64,000 nucleotides of DNA from Symbiodinium natans (taxonomy: Eukaryota > Sar > Dinophyceae > Suessiales > Symbiodiniaceae), in NCBI GenBank assembly GCA_905221605.1, contig CAJNDS010002422.1, positions 353,876-417,875 of the forward strand, given 5' to 3'. A program made the position numbers and the translations under genes. Numbering within the stretch: the stretch's first letter is position 1; each line of letters starts with the position of its first letter. This document shows, in pieces, positions 1-12,333 of the stretch. The notes beneath the pieces are model-generated. The model saw only the letters and a list, made by a program, of their open reading frames with translations. It was not told the origin of the DNA and searched no databases.

Positions 1-60
1 GGTTTAGGGTTTAGGGTTTAGGGTTTGGGCTCTTCTACTTTCTCCGTGTTTTCCCCGCAG

Positions 61-1708
<1,648 letters not shown>

Positions 1709-1862
1709 GCGCATGGGCGTAGAGTGTTTAGGTTTGCAAGAGGATATCACGAGCTCCCATGCAACATGAAGCTGTCAAGCCTGAAATTGCAACCACCTGG
1801 TGGAATGCAAGGTTTTGGCCCGAGTATACCCCCGTCCAGATTCCAATCCCTTCAAAGCAGCC

Positions 1863-3218
1863 ATGGCGTTGCGTGCTGCCCTCGTCGCGATGTTGCCGGC
1901 CGTGGTGGCGGCCGAGAAGTATGCTGTCATTGCTGCAGGGTCAGCAGGTTTCATGAACTATCGCCACCAAGCAGACGCTTGCCATGCCTACCAGATCATG
2001 TTGCAGAGCGGGGTGCCCGCAGACAACATCATCTTGATGATGCAGGACGACGTGGCCAACAGTTCCGAGAACCCTTTCCCGGGGCAGCTGTTCAACAAGC
2101 CGGGCGAGAACCCACCGGATGTCTACAAGGGCTGCAAGGTGGACTACTCCGGTGACATCGTGACTGGCCAGCTGTTCATGGACGTGCTGACCGGTAACAC
2201 GGAGGGCGCCAAGGGCAAGGTGCTGAAGAGCGGAGCCAGCGACACCGTGTTCGTGAATTTTGTGGACCACGGCGGCCCAGGCATCATCGCCTTCCCCAAC
2301 GGCCCGGTGCTTACCGTGAAGCAGCTCTCTAAGACACTGAAGACCATGCAGAGCAAGAAGATGTTCAAGCAGATGGTGTTCTACATGGAAGCCTGCGAGA
2401 GTGGCTCCATGTTCCCGGATCTCGAGAAGGACGGAAAGATCCTGGCGGTGAGCGCGTCCAACGCTGACGAATCTTCCTGGGGAACCTACTGCGGTGATGC
2501 GGCCATGGTGAAGGGCAAGAACGTGGGGTCCTGCTTAGGCGACCTCTTCTCCGTGAACTGGATGCAGGACGACGATGCTGGCAAGTTCAAATCCGAGACC
2601 TTCCGCAGCCAAATCTCTAAGGTGACGAAGTTGACCAACAAGAGCCACGTGTGCAGTTTCGGCGACGAGTCGTTTGAGGATGAGACCATTGGCAGCGTGG
2701 AGACGGCCAGCAGCCTCTCCGCGAGCCCGTCCGATACGGCCCAGGGTGCTGTGGACGCGCGGGACGTCTACCTCACTCAGGCCATGTGGGCCTGGCAGCA
2801 TGCGACGGACAAGGAGTCGAAGCAGAAGGCTTGGACGCGCGTGACTGGCATCATGAAGGACAGGGAGGCCGATGAGGCCCTCTTCGCTGGCCTTGCTGCG
2901 GCTGCTTGCGCGGACGTGAACCCAGAGCGTTTGGTCCAATGCCAGCACAAGTTCTTGCACGAGCGTATGGAGATGACCCACATGGACTGCCACCACGAGT
3001 TGGCGCTTGCAGTGTATGAGCATTGCCCGGCCTCGGAGTACCACCACTCTGCCGGCGGATGGAACGGCTTCAACATGAAGTTTGCCCGGGTGCTCCTGAA
3101 CATCTGCGAGGGTCAGGAAGCCCTTGGAAAGTCGACGGAGCAACTCGTGCACCTTGTCCAGGAGCACTGCACCAAGGCCTCGCGTGACCGCGCCGCTGAG
3201 ATGCAGATCCTTGTGTAA
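1863..3218 (+). CDS. Legumain-like asparaginyl endopeptidase (peptidase C13), copy 1
   Basis: Cysteine protease that cleaves after Asn (sometimes Asp), normally in secretory or vacuolar compartments. 451 codons without introns. A signal peptide is plausible at residues 1-17 (hydrophobic run ending AVVAA). Family marks are NYRHQAD (32-38), catalytic His136 in VDHGGPG and catalytic Cys178 in MEACESGSMF. The C-terminal third is helical and Cys/His-containing, as in the legumain stabilising domain. Length matches the family (about 430-500). I chose the ATG at 1863 because all four copies share it and upstream sequence diverges; a longer in-frame start at 1800 lies in the leader. The lack of introns contrasts with the neighbouring genes. 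Confidence 0.94.
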   Translation: MALRAALVAMLPAVVAAEKYAVIAAGSAGFMNYRHQADACHAYQIMLQSGVPADNIILMMQDDVANSSENPFPGQLFNKPGENPPDVYKGCKVDYSGDIVTGQLFMDVLTGNTEGAKGKVLKSGASDTVFVNFVDHGGPGIIAFPNGPVLTVKQLSKTLKTMQSKKMFKQMVFYMEACESGSMFPDLEKDGKILAVSASNADESSWGTYCGDAAMVKGKNVGSCLGDLFSVNWMQDDDAGKFKSETFRSQISKVTKLTNKSHVCSFGDESFEDETIGSVETASSLSASPSDTAQGAVDARDVYLTQAMWAWQHATDKESKQKAWTRVTGIMKDREADEALFAGLAAAACADVNPERLVQCQHKFLHERMEMTHMDCHHELALAVYEHCPASEYHHSAGGWNGFNMKFARVLLNICEGQEALGKSTEQLVHLVQEHCTKASRDRAAEMQILV

Positions 3219-3559
3219 TGCCAGGGGCCACGAGCCTTGTTATTGTGGCGCGCCGACGCGCGCCTCATGCTTGTCTAGGTGAAATTCGCAGCTGCCGTTC
3301 CTGCTTGCTTTAGTAGGCTGCTGCAACGTCTCTATTGACCAGCGTGGGGTGAAGCCGAGTGCACTTGGCACTGCGCACCCTGCAGAAAAGACACGCTCGC
3401 GGTTGGGGGTGGTCGGGTGGTGGGGGGTGGGGTGCGCCGGGTCGAGTCATGCTACGTCCTATTGGCCCAAAGCATTGAAGGCGAGATTTTCACAATTCCC
3501 TGGTGGAAGGTTTTGGCCCGAGCATACACCCGTCCAGATTCCAATCCCTTTACGGCAGC
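3219..3559 (+). other. Legumain spacer 1
   Basis: 3' and 5' non-coding sequence between copies 1 and 2. It carries the GC-rich near-palindrome at about 3247-3264 and a G-rich run near 3405-3440. No AATAAA signal is seen. Confidence 0.7.
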
Positions 3560-4915
3560 ATGGCGTTGCGTGCTGCCCTCCTCGCAGTGTTGCCGGCCGT
3601 GGTGGCGGCCGAGAAGTATGCTGTCATTGCTGCAGGGTCAGCAGGGTTCATGAACTATCGCCACCAAGCAGACGCTTGCCATGCCTACCAGATCATGTTG
3701 CAGAGCGGGGTGCCCGCAGACAACATCATCTTGATGATGCAGGACGACGTGGCCAACAGTTCCGAGAACCCGTTCCCGGGACAACTGTTCAACAAGCCGG
3801 GCGAGAACCCACCGGATGTCTACAAGGGCTGCAAGGTGGACTACTCCGGTGACATCGTGACTGGCCAGCTGTTCATGGACGTGCTGACCGGTAACACGGA
3901 GGGCGCCAAGGGCAAGGTGCTGAAGAGCGGAGCCAGCGACACCGTGTTCGTGAATTTTGTGGACCACGGCGGCCCAGGCATCATCGCCTTCCCCAACGGC
4001 CCGGTGCTTACCGTGAAGCAGCTCTCTAAGACACTGAAGACCATGCAGAGCAAGAAGATGTTCAAGCAGATGGTGTTCTACATGGAAGCCTGCGAGAGTG
4101 GCTCCATGTTCCCGGATCTCGAGAAGGACGGAAAGATCCTGGCGGTGAGCGCGTCCAACGCTGACGAATCTTCCTGGGGAACCTACTGCGGTGATGCGGC
4201 CATGGTGAAGGGCAAGAACGTGGGGTCCTGCTTAGGCGACCTCTTCTCCGTGAACTGGATGCAGGACGACGATGCTGGCAAGTTCAAATCCGAGACCTTC
4301 CGCAGCCAAATCTCTAAGGTGACGAAGTTGACCAACAAGAGCCACGTGTGCAGTTTCGGCGACGAGTCGTTTGAGGATGAGACCATTGGCAGCGTGGAGA
4401 CGGCCAGCAGCCTCTCCGCGAGCCCGTCCGATACGGCCCAGGGTGCTGTGGACGCGCGGGACGTCTACCTCACTCAGGCCATGTGGGCCTGGCAGCATGC
4501 GACGGACAAGGAGTCGAAGCAGAAGGCTTGGACGCGCGTGACTGGCATCATGAAGGACAGGGAGGCCGATGAGGCCCTCTTCGCTGGCCTTGCTGCGGCT
4601 GCTTGCGCGGACGTGAACCCAGAGCGTTTGGTCCAATGCCAGCACAAGTTCTTGCACGAGCGTATGGAGATGACCCACATGGACTGCCACCACGAGTTGG
4701 CGCTTGCAGTGTATGAGCATTGCCCGGCCTCGGAGTACCACCACTCTGCCGGCGGATGGAACGGCTTCAACATGAAGTTTGCCCGGGTGCTCCTGAACAT
4801 CTGCGAGGGTCAGGAAGCCCTTGGAAAGTCGACGGAGCAACTCGTGCACCTTGTCCAGGAGCACTGCACCAAGGCCTCGCGTGACCGCGCCGCTGAGATG
4901 CAGATCCTTGTGTAA
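3560..4915 (+). CDS. Legumain-like asparaginyl endopeptidase (peptidase C13), copy 2
   Basis: Second unit of the array, 451 codons. It differs from copy 1 mainly in the signal peptide (ALRAALLAVLP instead of ALRAALVAMLP) and is otherwise essentially the same protein, including E in FGDESFED and Y in AVYEHC. His136 and Cys178 of the catalytic dyad are kept, so an active enzyme is expected. Confidence 0.94.
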   Translation: MALRAALLAVLPAVVAAEKYAVIAAGSAGFMNYRHQADACHAYQIMLQSGVPADNIILMMQDDVANSSENPFPGQLFNKPGENPPDVYKGCKVDYSGDIVTGQLFMDVLTGNTEGAKGKVLKSGASDTVFVNFVDHGGPGIIAFPNGPVLTVKQLSKTLKTMQSKKMFKQMVFYMEACESGSMFPDLEKDGKILAVSASNADESSWGTYCGDAAMVKGKNVGSCLGDLFSVNWMQDDDAGKFKSETFRSQISKVTKLTNKSHVCSFGDESFEDETIGSVETASSLSASPSDTAQGAVDARDVYLTQAMWAWQHATDKESKQKAWTRVTGIMKDREADEALFAGLAAAACADVNPERLVQCQHKFLHERMEMTHMDCHHELALAVYEHCPASEYHHSAGGWNGFNMKFARVLLNICEGQEALGKSTEQLVHLVQEHCTKASRDRAAEMQILV

Positions 4916-5349
4916 TGCCAGGGGCCACGAGCCTTGTTATTGTGGCGCGCCGACGCGCGCCTCATGCTTGTCTAGGTGAAATTCGCAGCTGCCGTTCCTG
5001 CTTGCTTTAGTAGGCTGCTGCAACGCCTCATTTGTAGGCCAGACAATCTCTATTGACCAGCGTGGGGTGAAGCCGAGTGCACTTGGCACTGCGCACCCTG
5101 CAGAAAAGACACGCTCGCGGTTGGGGGTGGTCGGGTGGTGGGGGGTGGGGTGCGCCGGGTCGAGTCATGCTACGTCCTATTGGCCCAAAGCATTGAAGGC
5201 GGCCGCGGTGCCTTAGAAGAGTCTTTTCGCGCTTGAAGCTGAAGAGTTGTTCGAGCCTTGAGCTTGCCACCCTGATTTTCACAATTTCCTGGTGGAAGGT
5301 TTTGGCCCGAGCATATCCCCGTCCAGATTCCAATCCCTTTAAAGCAGCC

Positions 5350-6705
5350 ATGGCGTTGCGTGCCGCCCTCGTCGCGATGTTGCCGGCCGTGGTGGCGGCC
5401 GAGAAGTATGCTGTCATTGCTGCAGGTTCAGCAGGGTTCATGAACTATCGCCACCAAGCAGACGCTTGCCATGCCTACCAGATCATGTTGCAGAGCGGGG
5501 TGCCCGCAGACAACATCATCTTGATGATGCAGGACGACGTGGCCAACAGTTCCGAGAACCCTTTCCCGGGGCAGCTGTTCAACAAGCCGGGCGAGAACCC
5601 ACCGGATGTCTACAAGGGCTGCAAGGTGGACTACTCCGGTGACATCGTGACTGGCCAGCTGTTCATGGACGTGCTGACCGGTAACACGGAGGGCGCCAAG
5701 GGCAAGGTGTTGAAGAGCGGAGCCAGCGACACCGTGTTCGTGAATTTTGTGGACCACGGCGGCCCAGGCATCATCGCCTTCCCCAACGGCCCGGTGCTTA
5801 CCGTGAAGCAGCTCTCTAAGACGCTGAAGACCATGCAGAGCAAGAAGATGTTCAAGCAGATGGTGTTCTACATGGAAGCCTGCGAGAGTGGCTCCATGTT
5901 CCCGGATCTCGAGAAGGACGGAAAGATCCTGGCGGTGAGCGCGTCCAACGCTGACGAATCTTCCTGGGGAACCTACTGCGGTGATGCGGCCATGGTGAAG
6001 GGCAAGAACGTGGGGTCCTGCTTAGGCGACCTCTTCTCCGTGAACTGGATGCAGGACGACGATGCTGGCAAGTTCAAATCCGAGACCTTCCGCAGCCAAA
6101 TCTCTAAGGTGACGAAGTTGACCAACAAGAGCCACGTGTGCAGTTTCGGCGACAAGTCGTTTGAGGATGAGACCATTGGCAGCGTGGAGACGGCCAGCAG
6201 CCTCTCCGCGAGCCCGTCCGATACGGCCCAGGGTGCTGTGGACGCGCGGGACGTCTACCTCACTCAGGCCATGTGGGCCTGGCAGCATGCGACGGACAAG
6301 GAGTCGAAGCAGAAGGCTTGGACGCGCGTGACTGGCATCATGAAGGACAGGGAGGCCGATGAGGCCCTCTTCGCTGGCCTTGCTGCGGCTGCTTGCGCGG
6401 ACGTGAACCCAGAGCGTTTGGTCCAATGCCAGCACAAGTTCTTGCACGAGCGTATGGAGATGACCCACATGGACTGCCACCACGAGTTGGCGCTTGCAGT
6501 GCATGAGCATTGCCCGGCCTCGGAGTACCACCACTCTGCCGGCGGATGGAACGGCTTCAACATGAAGTTTGCCCGGGTGCTCCTGAACATCTGCGAGGGT
6601 CAGGAAGCCCTTGGAAAGTCGACGGAGCAACTCGTGCACCTTGTCCAGGAGCACTGCACCAAGGCCTCGCGTGACCGCACCGCTGAGATGCAGATCCTTG
6701 TGTAA
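5350..6705 (+). CDS. Legumain-like asparaginyl endopeptidase (peptidase C13), copy 3
   Basis: Third unit, 451 codons. It carries the copy 3/4-specific substitutions K in FGDKSFED and H in AVHEHC, plus a private Thr near the C-terminus (RDRTAEM). The catalytic dyad is intact. Its spacer (4916-5349) is longer than spacer 1 because of extra sequence near 5023-5047 and 5200-5270. Confidence 0.94.
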   Translation: MALRAALVAMLPAVVAAEKYAVIAAGSAGFMNYRHQADACHAYQIMLQSGVPADNIILMMQDDVANSSENPFPGQLFNKPGENPPDVYKGCKVDYSGDIVTGQLFMDVLTGNTEGAKGKVLKSGASDTVFVNFVDHGGPGIIAFPNGPVLTVKQLSKTLKTMQSKKMFKQMVFYMEACESGSMFPDLEKDGKILAVSASNADESSWGTYCGDAAMVKGKNVGSCLGDLFSVNWMQDDDAGKFKSETFRSQISKVTKLTNKSHVCSFGDKSFEDETIGSVETASSLSASPSDTAQGAVDARDVYLTQAMWAWQHATDKESKQKAWTRVTGIMKDREADEALFAGLAAAACADVNPERLVQCQHKFLHERMEMTHMDCHHELALAVHEHCPASEYHHSAGGWNGFNMKFARVLLNICEGQEALGKSTEQLVHLVQEHCTKASRDRTAEMQILV

Positions 6706-7124
6706 TGCCAGGGGCCACGAGCCTTGTTATTGTGGCGCGCCGACGCGCGCCTCATGCTTGTCTAGGTGAAATTCGCAGCTGCCGTTCCTGCTTGCTTTAG
6801 TAGGCTGCTGCAACGCCTCATTTGTAGGCCAGACAATCTCTATTGACCAGCGTGGGGTGAAGCCGAGTGCACTTGGCACTGCGCACCCTGCTGAAAAGAC
6901 ACGCTCGCGGTTGGGGGTGGTCGGGTGGCGCCGCGTCGAGTCATGCTATGTCCTATTGGCCCAAAGCATTGAAGGCGGCCGCGGTGCCTTAGAAAAGTCT
7001 TTTCGCGCTTGAAGCTGAAGAGTTGTTCGAGCCTTGAGCTTGCCACACTGATTTTCACAATTCCCTGGTCGAAGGTTTTGGCCCGAGCATACCCCCGTCC
7101 AGATTCCAATCCCTTTGCAGCAGC

Positions 7125-8480
7125 ATGGCGTTGCGCGCCGCCCTCGTCGCGATGTTGCCGGCCGTGGTGGCGGCCGAGAAGTATGCTGTCATTGCTGCAG
7201 GTTCAGCAGGGTTCATGAACTATCGCCACCAAGCAGACGCTTGCCATGCCTACCAGATCATGTTGCAAAGCGGGGTGCCCGCAGACAACATCATCTTGAT
7301 GATGCAGGACGACGTGGCCAACAGTTCCGAGAACCCTTTCCCGGGACAGCTGTTCAACAAGCCGGGCGAGAACCCACCGGATGTCTACAAGGGCTGCAAG
7401 GTGGACTACTCCGGTGACATCGTGACTGGCCAGCTGTTCATGGACGTGCTGACCGGTAACACGGAGGGCGCCAAGGGCAAGGTGCTGAAGAGCGGAGCCA
7501 GCGACACCGTGTTCGTGAATTTTGTGGACCACGGCGGCCCAGGCATCATCGCCTTCCCCAACGGCCCGGTGCTTACCGTGAAGCAGCTCTCTAAGACACT
7601 GAAGACCATGCAGAGCAAGAAGATGTTCAAGCAGATGGTGTTCTACATGGAAGCCTGCGAGAGTGGCTCCATGTTCCCGGATCTCGAGAAGGACGGAAAG
7701 ATCCTGGCGGTGAGCGCGTCCAACGCTGACGAATCTTCCTGGGGAACCTACTGCGGTGATGCGGCCATGGTGAAGGGCAAGAACGTGGGGTCCTGCTTAG
7801 GCGACCTCTTCTCCGTGAACTGGATGCAGGACGACGATGCTGGCAAGTTCAAATCCGAGACCTTCCGCAGCCAAATCTCTAAGGTGACGAAGTTGACCAA
7901 CAAGAGCCACGTGTGCAGTTTCGGCGACAAGTCGTTTGAGGATGAGACCATTGGCAGCGTGGAGACGGCCAGCAGCCTCTCCGCGAGCCCGTCCGATACG
8001 GCCCAGGGTGCTGTGGACGCGCGGGACGTCTACCTCACTCAGGCCATGTGGGCCTGGCAGCATGCGACGGACAAGGAGTCGAAGCAGAAGGCTTGGACGC
8101 GCGTGACTGGCATCATGAAGGACAGGGAGGCCGATGAGGCCCTCTTCGCTGGCCTTGCTGCGGCTGCTTGCGCGGACGTGAACCCAGAGCGTTTGGTCCA
8201 ATGCCAGCACAAGTTCTTGCACGAGCGTATGGAGATGACCCACATGGACTGCCACCACGAGTTGGCGCTTGCAGTGCATGAGCATTGCCCGGCCTCGGAG
8301 TACCACCACTCTGCCGGCGGATGGAACGGCTTCAACATGAAGTTTGCCCGGGTGCTCCTGAACATCTGCGAGGGTCAGGAAGCCCTTGGAAAGTCGACAG
8401 AGCAACTCGTGCACCTTGTCCAGGAGCACTGCACCAAGGCCTCGCGTGACCGCGCCGCTGAGATGCAGATCCTTGTGTAA
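7125..8480 (+). CDS. Legumain-like asparaginyl endopeptidase (peptidase C13), copy 4
   Basis: Fourth and last unit, 451 codons, with K and H at the two diagnostic sites as in copy 3. The downstream spacer follows the array pattern to about 8678, then breaks into unrelated sequence and a telomere-like array. Confidence 0.94.
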   Translation: MALRAALVAMLPAVVAAEKYAVIAAGSAGFMNYRHQADACHAYQIMLQSGVPADNIILMMQDDVANSSENPFPGQLFNKPGENPPDVYKGCKVDYSGDIVTGQLFMDVLTGNTEGAKGKVLKSGASDTVFVNFVDHGGPGIIAFPNGPVLTVKQLSKTLKTMQSKKMFKQMVFYMEACESGSMFPDLEKDGKILAVSASNADESSWGTYCGDAAMVKGKNVGSCLGDLFSVNWMQDDDAGKFKSETFRSQISKVTKLTNKSHVCSFGDKSFEDETIGSVETASSLSASPSDTAQGAVDARDVYLTQAMWAWQHATDKESKQKAWTRVTGIMKDREADEALFAGLAAAACADVNPERLVQCQHKFLHERMEMTHMDCHHELALAVHEHCPASEYHHSAGGWNGFNMKFARVLLNICEGQEALGKSTEQLVHLVQEHCTKASRDRAAEMQILV

Positions 8481-8781
8481 TGCCAGGGGCCACGAGCCTT
8501 GTTATTGTGGCGCGCCGACGCGCGCCTCATGCTTGTCTAGGTGAAATTCGCAGCTGCCGTTCCTGCTTGCTTTAGTAGGCTGCTGCAACGCCTCATTTGT
8601 AGGCCAGACAATCTCTATTGACCAGCGTGGGGTGAAGCCGAGTGCACTTGGCACTGCGCACCCTGCTGAAAAGACACGCTTCCACCTGTGTGCCTGCGGC
8701 TGCCTCTCAGCAGGGTCAGCATCACGTACTTGACTTGCAAGACCGTGTGCTTGAAGTCCCGAACTTCCTGAACTTCCTCAA

Positions 8782-8955
8782 CCCTAAACCCTAAGCGCTG
8801 CACCATAAACCCTAAACCCTAACCCTAAACCCTAAACCCTAAACCCTAACCCTAAACCCTAAACCCTAAACCCTAAACCCTAAACCCTAAACCCTAAACC
8901 CTAAACCCTAAACCCTAAACCCTAAACCCTAAACCCTGAACCCTAAACCCCCTGA
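8782..8955 (+). repeat. CCCTAAA array bordering the legumain array
   Basis: About 24 near-perfect CCCTAAA units, directly after the broken end of the last legumain spacer. Confidence 0.95.
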
Positions 8956-9231
8956 ACCCTTGAAAGACTCAGCTTCCTAAACCCTTGGAGTCAACACTTG
9001 GAGGTGGACCAGGATGTCCTTGAGGCCAAGAAGGTGGAGGCCTAAAGCCAGGCGGAGGCCGGTTGTTCGCTTGCAAAGACTTGTAAAATGGCCGCCGATG
9101 TCTTTTAGGGTTTAGGGTTTAGGGATTAGGGTTTAGGGTTTAGGGTATGTACTTGCGGCTTTACGTGACTTTCCGGGTTCAGGGTTTCGCAAGTGTTCTG
9201 CAATATCGGTAGCCTTTCGAAGCAACTTGAT

Positions 9232-9262
9232 GCTGTAGCTATTTTTTGGCTCACAATTCAAG
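9232..9262 (+). other. Possible relict spliced-leader sequence
   Basis: CTGTAGCTATTTTTTGGCTC at 9233-9252, then an A, CAATT and CAAG, resembles the conserved dinoflagellate spliced leader (core GTAGCCATTTTGGCTCAAG) with a TT insertion and a short gap. It lies just upstream of the start of the BspA-like gene, where a retroposed cDNA would keep it. The match is imperfect and could be chance. Confidence 0.3.
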
Positions 9263-9290
9263 GAAGTCCCGAAAACTGGAACTTCAAGCC

Positions 9291-11060
9291 ATGAAGCTCG
9301 TGAGTGTGCTGCTTGTGCAGCAGCTGTTTGCCGCCGATGGCTTCCAAGCTTTCAGCGACAGAGCTGAGCTGCGGGATGTCCTCGTCGACTGGTATTTCAA
9401 TCCAGGTGCAGATTCTTTTTGGTCTCGGAATCGCATTCTCGCCTGAAAACAGGGGTTGATTCGGGGACCGGGAGGCCTTTTCCCCCCACGCTTTCTGCAG
9501 GCAAAACCAGCGGCTATGGCAAGGGCAAAAGGGCCCAGCTCCAGGGTCGGCTTCTGGTGGGTCCTACAGTATCCTACACTTACAGTGGTTAGTAGGGAAT
9601 GAGGGAATGAGGTACCCTATATAATCCCTTAAAGGGTATATATAGGGGGATATAAGGTGCCTCATTCCCTCATTCCCTACTATATAACCAACAGCAAGTA
9701 CAGTCTCCTACAGCGCACTTGGTTGGCAAAACACATGACAGCCAGAAGACCATGAAGCAGCTACTGAAAATCATTTCTGCAATACACCTGATTGGAAAAC
9801 GAGAGGCAAAACAATGTTCACTTGAAGGCGACTTGAGAGAGGCATGTTTAAAAAAACGACATCTTGGTATGTTGATGACATCAACATGTCTGGCTCAGAC
9901 TGCTCAATTCTTCTACCGGACTAGTTGAGGCCGGGGAATGTCTGCAACACTTCTTAGAACTTTGGCCGTTCTGAAACAACGAGTGGCCGCCGGCCTGAAC
10001 AAAGCGACTGGCTTGGCAGTACGCCCTCCAAACAACAAGAACTCCCAAACCTTAGCATCCGCCGCACGGTGCAGGCAACCGCCCCGCCATCGAGGGCGTT
10101 TACGGACCGATCGAAGATTGGGACGTCTCAGCTGTCACGAGCTTTGAAGGGTTGTTCTCAACCCTGACCCTCTTCAATGAAGACATCGGAAAGTGGAACA
10201 CATCCCAGGTGACAAACATGTTCGGCACATTCAACAGCTGCCGGGACTTCAACAGGGATATTGGCTCATGGGATACATCCAAGGTGACCACTATGTCAAA
10301 CATGTTCGCCAATGCATGGGCCTTTAACCAGGATATTGGGTCATGGGACACATCCCAGGTGACCGATTTCATGAACATGTTCAACAGCGGCCGTGGCTTC
10401 AACGGGAACATTGCATCCTGGGATGTATCCAAGGTGACCAAATTTCGAACCATGTTCAGGGACGCGTATGCCTTCAACCAACCCATTGACACATGGGTTA
10501 CATCCCGCGCGACTGACATGCGAGGCATGTTCGAACGAGCTACGGCTTTCAACCAGCCACTGAAGTCCTGGGATGTCTCCAATGTGTCGAATTTCATTGA
10601 CATGTTCCGTGAAGCCACCGTCTTCAACCAGCCTCTGAATTCCTGGGATGTCTCGAATTCAGAGAATTTCGGTAGCATGTTCAATGGAGCCACGGTCTTC
10701 AATCAGTGCCTGGACTCATGGAGTGATCAGATCAATGTCACGCCCAGCTTCAATATGTTTTTAGGCACCTCATGCCCTGATGAAGACTGCACTGTTTGCC
10801 CCTCGGGCCTGTGGTGCGAAGACTTGGATGCCTTGGACTATGCGCTGTTGGGCAAGGGGGGCAAGTTGGCTGCGAAAAAATGCCTCCTGCACTCGCTGAT
10901 AAAGGACTACAAGTTCCCAGAAGAGCTTCCTTCTTGGAGCCGGGTCGCAACGAAGGCTGGGCAGGCCAGAGTGTTGTGCTTCGTCATGGTCTCACTGGTG
11001 GTGGCCGCAGCTGCTTGGCGAATCCGTAGGCAGCGGCCTCTGGTCTATGAAGCGCTGTAA
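9291..11060 (+). CDS. BspA-like (DUF285) repeat protein, secreted or membrane-anchored
   Basis: Two exons, 9291-9405 and 10075-11060, give 366 residues in frame (intron 9406-10074, GT-AG, phase 1). The N-terminus MKLVSVLLVQQLFAADG looks like a signal peptide. Then come about nine 25-residue BspA/DUF285 repeats of the form FNxDIGxWDTSxVTxMxxMF (for example IEDWDVSAVT, IGSWDTSKVT, LNSWDVSN), a Cys-rich stretch (CPDEDCTVCPSGLWC) and a C-terminal hydrophobic helix (VLCFVMVSLVVAAAAW) followed by basic residues, suggesting a type I membrane protein. The repeats form solenoid surfaces used for binding; the ligand is unknown. The exon join restores NPGNRPAIEGVYGPIEDW. A MITE sits inside the intron. 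Confidence 0.87.
9586..9693. mobile_element. Family F MITE in the BspA-gene intron
   Basis: Inverted termini GTTAGTAGGGAATGAGGGAA and its complement at the right end enclose a TATATA-rich core. The same family occurs complete at 23997-24102 and in pieces at 16915-17085, 16350-16400 and 33700-33760. Confidence 0.8.
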
Positions 11061-11106
11061 GAACCAGCGCCTCTCTGAGAAGCTTCCGCAAGAATTCGAA
11101 AACATA

Positions 11107-11190
11107 ATATAGGGGCCTTGATGATTAGAATAGGGTTTTGGGGGTTATTATAGTATAGTTATACAGTAATTTTTCCGACCCCTAGAGTAA
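11107..11190. mobile_element. Family H element
   Basis: Starts TATAGGGGCCTTGATGATTA and ends near CCGACCCCTAGA, the signature ends of a family also at 12192-12333, 14153-14905 (interrupted), 43020-43125 and 48790-48965. Confidence 0.65.
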
Positions 11191-12191
11191 GCTGCTGTTG
11201 CGGCGAGGAATTTTAAGACAAATGCTGCTCCGTAGAGCCGTAGAGGTTTCGTTTGGCCGTAGATAGCCTTTTCATGCCTTTTCCAAAGAGTCCATTTAGC
11301 TTGTTGAAATTCTGCCTCCAGACCAAGTGATGCCATGTTCCTCTTATGAGGCTGTTCTGAGGATTCAACAATGAACACCACAAACCTTGAGCTCTAAACC
11401 CAACCCTAAACCCTAAACCCTAAACCCTAAATCCTAAACCCTAAACCCTAAACCCTAATTCCTAAACCCAAGAGGAGCCCAAGCCCTGCAACAGGAACTC
11501 TGGCACCAGGACGCTGAGCCTTTCGAGGGCAGGCGTTCCCGAACCTGTGGCAGGGAAAGCCCATGACCATCATGATTTATGGGGTTTATGGGGTTTATAG
11601 GGTTTTTTTTTCAGGGTTTATAGGGTTCATAGGATTTATGGGGCTTATGGGGGCTCATGGGTTTTATGGTTTTTTTAGGGTTTATAGGGTTCAGAGGGTT
11701 TATGGCGTCTACAGGATGTATAGGGTTCACAGGGTTTATAGGGTTTTCAGGGTTTATAGGGCTCATAGGGCTTATTGGGTTTCTAGGCTCATCGGGTCTA
11801 TATTTTTTGTTTTTGGCGGCTTATGGGTTTATCGGGCTATGGGGGTTCTCGGGCCTTTTGGAGTACTACAATCGTCATGGTGGTCCTCATGACGAGTATA
11901 GTTATCATAAGTATCATGGTTATCATGATGGTTATCATGATTGGAATGGATATCAGTATCTTCAGGAGCATTGTGATCACGATTGTGTGCAGATGATGAT
12001 CATGATAAGTCTGATCTTTCGTTTGTTTAGAATGCTACGGTTATCATGATTGTTATGCTTACCCTGAGAACTATGAAGGTCTTGAATATTGAGAATGTTC
12101 TGAATATTATGAGTGTGATGATTGCCATGATGGCTTTCAGGGCTGTCAGGACAATGGAAATTGCTATGATTTGTTAAGCATGGCGCAGGGT

Positions 12192-12333
12192 GTCATATAG
12201 GGGCCTTAGTAATTAGAACAGGTTCTGGGGGTGATTATAGAAAAAATGAAGGGACCACAAGGGAATGCCCTTATAGCATATTTATAAAGGGAACCAGAAG
12301 GGAATACTATGAGTAATTACCCCGACCCCTATA
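12192..12333. mobile_element. Family H element, most complete copy
   Basis: Ends ATAGGGGCCTTAGTAATTAG and TAATTACCCCGACCCCTATA are imperfect inverted repeats. The core has GGGACCACAAGGGAAT-type sequence shared by all copies. It carries no coding capacity, so it is a non-autonomous element. Confidence 0.7.

Larger units (their letters stand above)
1796..8665 (+). repeat. Tandem legumain gene array, four units
   Basis: Direct repetition of a unit holding one whole gene plus its spacer. Start-to-start distances are 1697, 1790 and 1775 bp. Spacers share the block around GGCGCGCCGACGCGCGCC after each stop and a leader with CCGTCCAGATTCCAATCCC before each ATG, and differ by small indels (for example a 19-bp segment near 5023-5047 absent after copy 1). 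Copies 1-2 share FGDESFED and AVYEHC, copies 3-4 share FGDKSFED and AVHEHC, so pairs are more alike than the whole. Tandem one-way gene arrays with nearly identical copies are typical of dinoflagellates. Confidence 0.95.

Noticed and set aside
1-60. Window edge as a true chromosome end
   Set aside because: At the left edge the strand reads TTTAGGG and at the right edge CCCTAAA, the reverse of what terminal telomeres would show; the arrays are interstitial.
1941-8429. Long minus-strand frames over the legumain copies
   Set aside because: They repeat identically in all four copies because the plus-strand genes do; they are shadows of GC-rich coding sequence.
11563-12049. Gly-Phe-Ile repeat ORFs
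   Set aside because: Translation of degenerate TTTATAGGG repeats; no other coding sign.
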